From NCBI GenBank assembly GCA_020284085.1, contig JACEVL010000082.1:1142645-1206644 (forward strand): a stretch of DNA of 64,000 nt, in the 5' to 3' direction. Positions 26,001 through 38,000 of the stretch are shown one piece after another. The notes beneath the pieces are model-generated. The model had not been told where the DNA came from, did not search any database, and worked only from the letters and a program-made list of their open reading frames with translations. Made by a program: the position numbers and the translations under genes. Source of the stretch: Aporrectodea caliginosa. Its lineage: Eukaryota; Annelida; Clitellata; Crassiclitellata; Lumbricidae. The first letter of the stretch is position 1. Every line of letters starts with the position of its first letter.

Positions 26001-29000
26001 CTGACCCGCTCCTGTTTCTTTCAGCTGAGGTGTCTCAGGGCCATCAGACGATCGGTCTCTACTTTTATCTATACCATAATAGTCCATGCATTATTGGACT
26101 ACTGCAACTTTCTTCTCATGGGCCTCCCAACGCAGTCTCTTCCCTTCAGTCCTTTTTAAATGCCTCAGCAAGGCTCATAGCCCGACTCTCTCGCTTTACT
26201 CATAATTATCACCACTTAATAATTATTATGTGCTTGAACTCTTGCAATCCGACTGTTGATGTCGCCCTCCTCCTGTTTGCAGGCATGAAACTGGCACTAC
26301 CTGGCAGTATTGGCACTATGGGAAGGATAAAGTCTACCAAGGAGGGGGCATTTGGGTTCAATAATGCTCGTCGTTCAGAATGTTTCCTCCAGGACCTCTG
26401 AACTTCTGCCACTCCCTTCTTCACTCTCTATCTGACTCAACCTGGAATTTAGCTTACACAATACACAATGATACAATAGTTACTATCGACCATCGACCGA
26501 TACCTTGAGTATCCTACGGTGGCGCTATAGAAGTTCTGAGATTAGAACAACTGCGAACATGCTATCATCTGTCGACTCCAGTTTGAAATCCCTTGGTTGG
26601 GTTCTACGTGACTGTGGGGGCTGCCACTAGTGACTCTCCTATCGTTCTCGGAGCATTTTATGCTTAATGATAAACAAACGTTCCTTAACCGTTCTTAATG
26701 CGAAGGAGATGAAGAGCAGCAGTCCCTTAACCCTTATAGGACGGAGCGGGGTAAATAATTACCCCAGGGGTGTTTGGATATTGATTGCGGAGCAACCCTA
26801 GGTGGGTAAAATTACACATTCCACATGTTTACAAGTTTGGACCAATGGCATATTCTGACACCAAAACCATGACGATGTCATGTTGTGGAAAAAAGATATT
26901 TGAGTCCAAAGTGTCATGGGGTAAATATTTACCCCACATCGTCCTCAACGTCGTATTTTTTCGTTCATAATGAAAATGTGTTTTTTACAGATATAATGCT
27001 CATGAGTAACCTGCAATTGGAAATAAAGTTTTGAGTCTACCGTGGAAATGAATTTCAATAGTTGCAATAATTTCGAAGAATTTATTTTCCAAGATGGCGG
27101 CCAAGATGGCCGCCAAAACAAAAAAACCATGTATGTCTCTGCTCATAGGTAAGCTAGAATAGTAGTATGTGAAAGGCCGAAGCCAGAACAGTTTTGCAGG
27201 CAGGGAACCAGTAAGTGATCGATTTGCTATTCAAGGCTTGCAGAGGCCGAAGCTAGAACAGGCGCTATATAAATGATCGATTTGCCATGCGAGGATTGCA
27301 GGCTGGCCAGCCTGTGGTGAAAGGCCGAAGCCAGAACAGTTTTGCAGGCAGGGAACCAGTAAGTGATCGATTTGCTATTTATGAACGCGTATTTTTCGTC
27401 AGCGCTATTTTCATTTCGGCTATTTTTCTTCCAAGAAACACGATCCATATCGACCCCAATTCTACACAGATCGCACCAAAATGGACCAGAAATCGAAAAC
27501 CAAGGCCCTCGCCAATATACCAAGCAAGACCAAAGCCCTTGTCCATATACCAACCAAAACCAAGACTGCAATCGATACACGAGCCAAAACCCAGGCCCCA
27601 GTCGATATACCAGCCACGACCAAAGCCGTTCCACCGTTCCACAAAAGAAAATATTCTGTGTTTGGAACGCTTGTCGATTTTTGGAACGCAAATGTATGGA
27701 AAGCTGTTCGCATCAAAATCGCACCATAGAAATTTTATTTTACAGAGACATCAAAAAACCTCTTACCAAAGACAGACGAATAGATATAGCTATTTTCTAC
27801 ACTAGACGAAAACTTCTATTTGGAGAAAAGACAGGCGAATAGATATAGCTATTTTCTACACTAGACGAAAAATTCTATTTGAAGAAAGGACAAACGAATA
27901 GATATAGATATTTTCTACACTAGACGAAAATATTTGCATAGAGAAAGATGGCAATCCAAGCAACATTCGCAAGTATGGTAATGTCTTTCATGTCTCATTT
28001 GTTGCCCTGGTAGCTTAACCTTAATAAGTTACAAGAACTCCCAAAACTGGTGTAGAAATATAGAACCCTGATCTCGAGAGCAAAAACACTAAAACCACAG
28101 GAAGCAAGTATACAAGCAGTTATTGCTACAAAACACAGATGCATACAAGGGGCGCTAAAACAAGTGTTCAAATACAATACAATACAATAATTCATTGAGT
28201 AAACCAAAGCTATCACATTACAGTGATGTGTGTAATGATGTGTGTTAGTGTGTGCACACTAACATGTAAATAAATATATACAAGTACAAAGAATTAAATA
28301 ACATATCTGTACAGGAAAGCAATACCAAACTTGGAAGAAATTTTATGCATACTTACTTTTAAAATCAGTAATGTAGTACTCTATTTTTACAGCAATCTGG
28401 GAGTGCACAGGTCCCATCATAAACATTTAGAAACCAACAATTATAAATTGTCACAACATTATTTAGAGCTGATATCACATCTGAGTGAACTTAATATCAG
28501 TTTTAGTTACTAAATATATGCAGATGGCCTGTTGTAAAATGTTGCCTATTGTTGCTCCTTCAGCACGGTAACAGATTTTACCTTCAACCGGTAAACTACA
28601 ACCAAAAATACCCCAAAACAAAGTGACAAACAGTGCACAATGGAAATAAAGTGCAATTTGGTTTCAAAAACAAAGTGCAGGTACGGAAGTCAGGTGCCTG
28701 ACATTATCTGGCCCATTACAAAAACAGCCCTCATTAGGTTTTGTCACCGAAAATCATGTCGTATTCATCTATTTTTGAGAAATTTGCGATTATTATAATT
28801 ATCAAACACAGTGTAAATGGAAATCTCCGAAATTTTGCAGCGCTAAACAGTGGCAGCGTCAGCGAGACCACCTTACATGCAGGTGCTACATGAAATCGCT
28901 TGGTTGGGGGTCGGTGTCAGACCGGAATCAGAGGTCAAGAAGGGTAAATCCAAACGGGTTTTTTAACATAAAGAAGCACGCCACAACACATCACCAACTA

Positions 29001-32000
29001 CAGGTTTCTTATTTTCTGTCTATATTCTAAAATAATTATTTTACAATATGTCCATCGAAACAGAAATTGATTGGTCTAACCATCTGCGGGAATGTCAAGA
29101 AGTTCCGACAAAACTTAGACGCTGACATCGTTTCGCAACCAGAGTAAAAACAGAAGATAAAGAATACGTAATTATCAGCCACTTTTAGAATGCTAAAAAG
29201 CTCTACGCGGAATTTAAAATACTATTTTCCTAGTTGAAATAATATCGCGGTTGAAAATAACTCTGCACATCTGCTGCACATAGTCCGCTTAACATCAAAC
29301 ATTGCTGCATCCCATCATCCAATCGTTTTACAGATAACTAGGCCAGTTCAAGATCAGCGAATCATTTGTTGTACTTGAATCAGTAAAACCGCAGTTTACG
29401 TGTCTAAAATATTTTATATTGTCAATTTAAAATGGAAGCTGGATTGGTAAAACTAATTGTTAGCCCAAATAGAATTTTGGTATTGATTAAAACTCTTTGT
29501 TTAAATAGAAGCTGGATTGATGGAAATAATTGTTTTCGTTACCGGTACCGTAATAGAAACTGGATTGATTAAACTAGGCCTCAAAGTCTTTTCTTCAACA
29601 GATCGATGAAGGTTTTGCTTAAACAGAAGTGGGATTGATGAAAATAATTCTTGCCTAAATAGAAGTTAGATTGATGACAATAATTCTTGAAGTTCGAATG
29701 ATGAAAAAATTTCGTAAATGGAAGCTGGATTGATGACAGTTATCATGACAAGTCCTTTCACTCGCAATTGCTCATGCGCTTCGGCGTGAAACTCCGATTC
29801 AGCGTACGCGCAGTAGTCGGGAGCGCCTCTGATTAGGCAATCTGGAAGGGGCGCTATAACAAGTGTTCAAATACAATACAATACAATGAACATTGCAATG
29901 GTACACTGCTTACTTACCAACGTAAAGTAGGCCTACGGCATTTAAGACATTCAAATAATAATTAGCAACGTAAACTACGGGATAACCATGAACGCGTATT
30001 TTTCGTCAGCGCTATTTTCATTTCGGCTATATTTTTCTTCCAAGAAACACGATCCATATCGACCCCAATTCTACACATAGATCGCACCAAAATGGACCAC
30101 AAATCGAAAACCAAGGCCCTCGCCAATATACCAAGCAAGACCAAAGCCCTTGTCCATATACCAACCAAAACCAAGACCGCAATCGATACACGAGCCAAAA
30201 CCCAGGCCCCAGTCGCCAATATACCAAGCAAGACCAAAGCCCTTGTCCATATACCAACCAAAACCAAGACCGCAATCGATACACGATATACCAGCCACGA
30301 CCAAAGCCGTTCCACCGTTCCACAAAAGAAAATATTCTGTGTTTGGAACGCTTGTCGATTTTTGGAACGCAAATGTATGGAAAGCTGTTCGCATCAAAAT
30401 CGCCGCAACCAAACCCAAGAACCTTTCGATGTACCAAACAAGATCTACACCAATGGACACTCCAAAAATAGTTCGACCAAGACCAAACAAATGTTCCAAA
30501 GACAGGCGAATAGATATAGCTATTTTCTACACTAGACGAAAACTTCTATTTGGAGAAAAGACAGACGAATAGATATAGCTATTTTCTACACTAGACGAAA
30601 ACTTCTATTTGAAGAAAGGACAGACGAATAGATATAGATATTTTCTACACTAGACGAAAATATTTGCATAGAGAAAGATGGCAATCCAAGCAACATTCGC
30701 AAGTATGGGAATTCGGGCCAAGAAGGCGATATCGCACCATCTCTTGGTCGAAAATGCATACGAAAACAACCTTCTATCCGACATCTCCCGCGTCGACTAC
30801 CTAGCCGACCACAAAGGTCGAACACATCTGCGTCCACTATACGGTCTTCCAGTGTTTGTAGACGATATCTATGTCTTTGGCTATCTTCGCAAGGAGGATA
30901 TTGTGGAAACAAAGGGCCAAGTTCTTTGTACAACTGGGGATCTCGGTGTTGCGAAGAAAGTCTTGTTGGCCATCGTACTCGCGATGCGAAATGCAATAGA
31001 CCAAAAATCCAACGATGGCAGCAATCGCACCCATGCCAGCATTCTCCACACCATCGCATACCACAATGGCAACACTACAGCCGGTAGTGCAATTCGTACA
31101 ACAGTCGCAAGAATCGAACAAAACACAGACTGTGCAGCCAAGACAAAGTGGATGGAACTCTATGGAGGCGAAGAACCAGCGGGTCTATTCGTGGCAAAAG
31201 TAGATGTCTCCGAAATCCCTATAGAGGAGTTGCAAGCGATACTTCCATTTTTCGACAAACACCTACTGTCCGGTGGCTATGGAATATACTCCATCGACTA
31301 TACACAAGATTTCTCCGGAGTCCTCGATCGCAAAACTCTCGTAGACTATCTGTGCAAGGAGATGGGGTTCCGCGAGCAGGGTGGTCTATACAATGCGATG
31401 TGCAACGAGGACCAATCTACAATTCTGGACAACACCAATAGTGTCGGAAACCATGTTTGTACATGGGTCCAAAGTACCCAATGGGGAGGAACTTCTCGTA
31501 CCAAGATATACAACAAGATCGTTTCGAACTTCGAGGCTGGAGAAGTGCAAGCGACGATTGGTAGCCATCTAGCCGAATATGTGGACTGTCCAAACGAGCA
31601 TCTCCGCAAAACATTCCAACACCCAGATGTGCAAGAGCGCGGATGTACACGAATCGAAGTGTCGCTCTACGGATGTTTCGGAGACCAACTCTCCACCAAG
31701 ACCGCGAAGAACGTCGTGGAAGAAGTATTGGATTTGGTATCCCCCAGCGATGTCGATGGACTTTTCGTAGTACAACCCGCAGAACAACAGTGGAAGAACC
31801 TCGCTGCAGGTATAGACAGATGCCTTGTATTGGCCAATCGACCACAAGGCGAAATCTTTGTAGCATGGTATGCCCACACGAAGACAGGTAGAGTAGCGGG
31901 TGTACGAGTCGTCCCAAAAACACCCGTCGTAGAAAACGACAAAAAATGGGAACGAGCTGTTTGTTGGGCTGCAGGGGATTTCGGTTTTCGAGCATGTCCA

Positions 32001-35000
32001 ATCTTTCGCATCGACATACTCGCCAACGAAGTGGACAACATCGAGATAGCTCCATTGCGATGCTACACCAAAGATCCGAATTCCCAAACGATTCTTGCCG
32101 GCAGCAAGATGCCAATGCAACTGCACGATGGTGCTCCCGATCCCGCAATACTTCTTCCGGAAACTTCGCACATTTCGTGGATATGGAGAAAAAAGAAGAG
32201 CCAGTCTATTGGAGTGGAACAGTCCGAATTCGGGATACAAATAGTAGAGACGAAACGAGAGATCTCGGCACTTTCGAAGGCGGGTAGAGAGGCTCGTATG
32301 CAGAACATAGCGGACGCCCTATTGGCACACGAATGGCGGCAACAAATGGTGGGACTACGAGAGGTACAAATACAATACCAAGAAGACGAGCGTCGAAGGA
32401 GAAAGACGGAAGTGCAAGAGATGCAAAGAACCATAGATCTCTACAAAAAGTGCAAAGCCCTATCGGTCCAAAGACGCAAAGAAGTACTACATGCACTGGA
32501 AGAACAAACGAAGAAGGTATCGGATCTAGCAAAAAACGAAACATGGGAAGGCTGGGTCCTCGGATATAGATGTCCAAGCGACGGTGGCACAGGCGCTCGA
32601 ATCGTCCTTGCGGACAAAAATGGTGGTACGACAATCGTATGGACCACAAGGGGGCTATCGAAGATCCTCGAGGGATGTGTCGGCGACTTCCAAATGGAGG
32701 TGGACAAATACAAACGCACCCTGTACTGGCTTCCAGAGAACGAAATTGGTAGACTGTGCATCGACATTCTTCCGCAGAAGTCGTTCCAGACGACCAAAGA
32801 TGGAGAACCCACCAACATTGTTTGGAATCCGATTGTCGTAGTCGCAACACCGACCCCAGGCAAAATGGCAATTCTACAAGCGGCGGCCGACAAAGCCAAC
32901 GAACAAATGGAGGAGTGGAAATCGGAAAAAGACAAGAAACATATGTTCTTCGTTTCGAAGCCTACCACCAAAGACTGTACCAAATCGATAGATATGCCAG
33001 AAGGAGAATATGGTTGTAGACGATATTCCTCGTCGACTTTTCGTGGAACACCTCGAACGGTGTTGTTCCTCTACCAAATCGACGACAATGGCGAGGCGGC
33101 CGACGACAAAGAAGTACCAGTATTTGGATGGTTTCTACAAGCCGAAATCGAGAAAATCGGTGGAGAACAAGTTCTAGCGAGTGCCCATGCCCCAATTCGC
33201 TGTCGCCTAGGTGCAGAGAGAACAACGGGACAGAACAAGAAAGATCGTTTGGCCACAATCGCCTTCGTTCCACGAGCGGACTACTAGCCGGCCACAAGCC
33301 CCTCTTGTACACAGACTACAAAATTGCGATGCCAACCGACCACATAGAGCTTGCCCCACTTCCAGTCTCTCCACTCTAGTGCAGTTTCCGCAGAGATGTG
33401 TCCCACAATTTGTCCCAACGAATGTATATCCAACATTGCAAGGAAGGATCGAAGTTCTTCTATATTCGTCCACTCTTTCCGACAAGGCCCACTATCGTAT
33501 ATATCTCGATTTTTCCGAAATTCGTCGAAGGGAAACGATGGTACACAACCATTGTGGAATATTTGCAACTCCATTCTACCAAACTAGGCAAGTATACAAC
33601 TATATTCCAAAACTCCAAAGGGATCGAAAACTGGCGAATACTTTCTCCCAGATTTGCTACAAACTCGGGGAAAACAGGACAACACCACAAAAGAAGAAGA
33701 GCCGTTTGGCCACAATCGCCATGGTTCCATGTACGACCACAGTAGAAACATAGACGACTACACAAGGTATCCCCACTCGATGCAGAAGACAAAACTCCAT
33801 CCCAGGCCAACCACATACAGCTTCCCAGGATTCCAGCCCAGCCACACTTGTACGGTTTCTTCCGAGATATGGCCGAGTATGTCCGCCCCAGCTTCGAAGT
33901 TCTGTCCCACAGCGAAAGATTCCAGCTCTTCTCGACTTTTCCACTCTTTTGGAGGACCTCGTTCGTACACCTCCCGTTTTTCCGAAAGTCGCCGAATGGA
34001 AAATGCTACATACGGCCATCGCGATATTTTGCAGCTCCATACTCGTCTCCAAGGATCGTTTCTACAGACCGAAATCGATAGAATAGGTGGAGAAGAAGCA
34101 CTGGCAAATGCATATGCCCCGATTCGTTGTCGTGTCGGAGTGGAGAAAACTGAAAAAGTAGGATCGATTGGCCACAATTGCAATTGTACCGCACAAGGCG
34201 CCGAACGCAAACAGGGCACTAGTGCACAACCACAACTCCATCTCGAATACAGAATATTGTAGAAAACCAACCATATAGAGTTCCCCTAGATTCCACTCCA
34301 ACCACTCTTGTGCCGTATCCGCAGAGATGTGTCCAACAATTTGTGCGGGCCCATCTTGGTCCAAACCAAATTCTACATACAGATATATCGCAGGTCTACA
34401 TACAGATATATCGCAAATTCCACATCTCGCATATTCGCGAATTCTACATACAGATATCTCGTAGATTTTCGAATTCCACATGCACACATCTCGCAGATTC
34501 GCCTGGTTCTACATGCATATATCTCGTAGATTTGTGGATTCTACATACGAAAACCATTTCGTATATTCGCGAATTCTACAGCCACAGTTGCCCTCGTACT
34601 ACACACAGACAAAGAATAGACCCCCTACAAACGGGTTGTATCGCAACAGCCTACTGTACAACCACAAATCCCTGCTCGATACAGAAAACGGCACAACTAT
34701 TCCAACCAACTACATAGAGCCCACCAAGTTTCCAATCCAACCACTCTCGTGCCGTATCCGCAGAGATGTGTCCTACAATTTTCCCACCCAAATCTGGATC
34801 CAACTTTGCAACAAGAGAATCCAACTCCTTTCGACTATTCCACTCTTTTCGACAAGAGCTACTATCGTACACCTCCCGCCTTTTCCGGAACTCGTTTGGT
34901 GGAAAGTGCAACATACGAGCACCTGGGAATCTTTGCAGGTCCATAGTTGTGGTATATCTCCTATTCCAAATAGATATACTTCTACAAGTGGGAGGAAAAA

Positions 35001-38000
35001 AGAGATCGTTTGGCCACAATCGTCGCAGGTCCACAAAAAAGACTAGAAGGCAACGAGTCCTTCTCGAATACAAAACAAATATCCACGATGCCAACCAACT
35101 ACATAGAGCTCTCCAAATTTCCACCCACACCAATATTGTGCAATCTCTGTGGATATATGTCCCACAATCTGTCCCAACGACACTTGTGTAGCGAAGCCCC
35201 ACGAGCGGGGCGTTGGAATGCGTCCTCGAACCAGTACAGCCTTGTATAGCGACCCAATTCGGCAACGAATCTACGAATATCTTGCCGATCCAACCATTCC
35301 TTTCGAAGCCCACAATCGTAGATTTCTCGTGCTTTTCGAAACTAGTTGTAGTTCCATATTTTTTGTCTCCCAAAACCATATACAAAGCGGTAGAAACATA
35401 TACACAACAAAACCAAAATCGACAAATAGAATTGCAAACACCAACAAGGACAACTCCTTGTTCGGTGCAGAATACAATACAACCAACGAAACTCGACGAA
35501 CCATTGTCCGAAAGATCTATACTACAAACTCTACAAGGAAAGCAGAGAGATACGACACACACAAGCAACCATTCGAAGCTTCTCCAACAAAAATCGGAGT
35601 ATACGAGCGCCCCACATCCGCATGCATTCTCTACATCGAACCAGAAACATTCTAGGTCGGAAAAAAGTCCCAACAACTACGACTCCCTGTTCGAGGTAGA
35701 ATACAACCAACTATACGAGATATCCCCAGCCAACACAGAGGACAAAACCACCACCCAAACCAACCACATATAGCTTCCCGGGTTTCCAACCCAACCACTC
35801 TTGTGCGGTTTCTTCCGAGATATGGCCGAGGATTTCCACCGCGAGCGGGGCGTTGGAATGCGTACTCGAACCAGTACAGCCTTGTATAGCGAACGAGCGG
35901 GGCGTTGGAATGCGTCTTCGAACCAGTACAGCCTTGTATAGCGAAGCCCCGCGAGCGGGGCGTTGGAATGCGTTCTCGAACCAGTACAGCCGTACCCCAA
36001 CGAATGTATATCCAACTTTGCAACGAAAGATCGAAGTTCTTCCCGGTTCTTCTACTCTTTTCTACAGGACCAACCATCGTAGATATCTCGTGCCTTTCGA
36101 AATTTGTCGAAGGGAAACGATGGAGGACACCCGTTTTGGAATATTTGCTGTTCCATTCCACCAAACTTTGCAGTATAGAACTATATTCCAAACATCCAGC
36201 CAAGTTCTACATAGGGATTCGAGACTTGCGAGTTCTATATTCGAAAACATCTGGCATATTTGCTAGTTCCACAGACAAAACATATAGAAAATGCGAGTTC
36301 CATATTCGAATACATGTCCACACGAATTCCAAATTGGGTATGTCTCGCCAGTTCCGCATTCGAACAATCTAGAAGATTCGCAATTCCACATTCGAAAAAC
36401 TTCTTGTAGATTTTTGCGAAAACATATCCATATTCGCAATTCCACATTCGAAAAACTTCTTGTAGATTTTTGCGAAAACATATCCATATTCGCAATTCCA
36501 CATTCGAAAAACTTCTTGTAGATTTTTGCGAAAACATATCCATATTCGCAATTCCACATTCCAAAACATCCAGCATGCACGCGAAAAAAAACAGCTCGCA
36601 TATTCGCGGGTTCCACATTCGAAAAAACATTTCGCATATTCGCAATTCTGCATTCGAAAATCTAGAAGATACATACAGCACATTTGGGAGTTCCATATTC
36701 GAAGCATTTTGTAGATTTGCGAATATACGCACACGCCCGCGAATTCTACATGCGGAAAAACATCTCGCATATTTGCGAAAACATCTCGAGTTCCATCTAT
36801 ACACGATCCAACAAGAATATAGATTGGAGTTTGTCCATTGGCCGGGCACTTTCCATAGACCAATCTTCGAAAGGTCTACATGTGGATCGCATCTCGAGAT
36901 ATCTCGTAGCTGATATAGTCGAGATATAGTCGAGATATAGCACTCGAGATGTATCTCGATGCGATCCACATGTAGACCTTTCGAAGATTGGTCTATGGAA
37001 AGTGCCCGGCCAATGGACAAACTCCAATCTATATTCTTGTTGGATCGTGTATAGATGGAACTCGAGATGTTTTCGCAAATATGCGAGATGTTTTTCCGCA
37101 TGTAGAATTCGCGGGCGTGTGCGTATATTCGCAAATCTACAAAATGCTTCGAATATGGAACTCCCAAATGTGCTGTATGTATCTTCTAGATTTTCGAATG
37201 CAGAATTGCGAATATGCGAAATGTTTTTTCGAATGTGGAACCCGCGAATATGCGAGCTGTTTTTTTCCCGCGTGCATGCTGGATGTTTTGGAATGTGGAA
37301 TTGCGAATATGGATATGTTTTCGCAAAAAAAAAAGTTTTTCTGGAATTGCAAGAATGTTTTTGTTTTTCGAATGTGGAATTGCGAATATGGATATGTTTT
37401 CGCAAAAATCTACAAGAAGTTTTTCGAATGTGGAATTGCGAATATGGATATGTTTTCGCGAATGTGGAAAAAAATCTACAAGAAGTTTTTCGAATGTGGA
37501 ATTGCGAATCTTCTAGATGTTCGAATGCGGAACTGGCGAGACATACCCAATTTGGAATTCGTGTGGACATGTATTCGAATATGGAACTCGCATTTTCTAT
37601 ATGTTTTGTCTGTGGAACTAGCAAATATGCCAGATGTTTTCGAATATAGAACTCGCAAGTCTCGAATCCCTATGTAGAACTTGGCTGGATGTTTGGAATA
37701 TAGTTCTATACTGCAAAGTTTGGTGGAATGGAACAGCAAATATTCCAAAACGGGTGTCCTCCATCGTTTCCCTTCGACAAATTTCGAAAGGCACGAGATA
37801 TCTACGATGGTTGGTCCTGTAGAGAAGAGTAGAAGAACCGGGAAGAACTTCGATCTTTCGTTGCAAAGTTGGATATCCAACGCCCCGCTCGCGGGGTTTC
37901 GCTATACAAGGCTGTACTGGTTCGAGGACGCATTCCAACGCCCCGCCCGCGGGACTTCGCTATACAAGGCTGTACTGGTTCGAAGACGCATTCCAACGCC

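Noticed and set aside
27287..27842. Protein-coding gene of 140-172 codons in the solo leader
   Set aside because: Three overlapping frames run through the 30-bp repeats; this is the element's leader repeated at 30.0 and 43.5 kb.
31417..33312. Antisense frames of 180-243 codons opposite the 869-codon ORF
   Set aside because: Shadow frames caused by codon bias of the real ORF; their wording changes with its synonymous sites, and they are mirrored in the other arm.
35838..36553. CRISPR-like array (58-bp and 56-bp direct repeats)
   Set aside because: Units are contiguous with no unique spacers, and the DNA is eukaryotic.
36235..37677. Frames of 124-310 codons rich in [15 protein letters not shown] repeats
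   Set aside because: Translations of the iteron-like DNA arrays; the same repeat reads differently in each frame.
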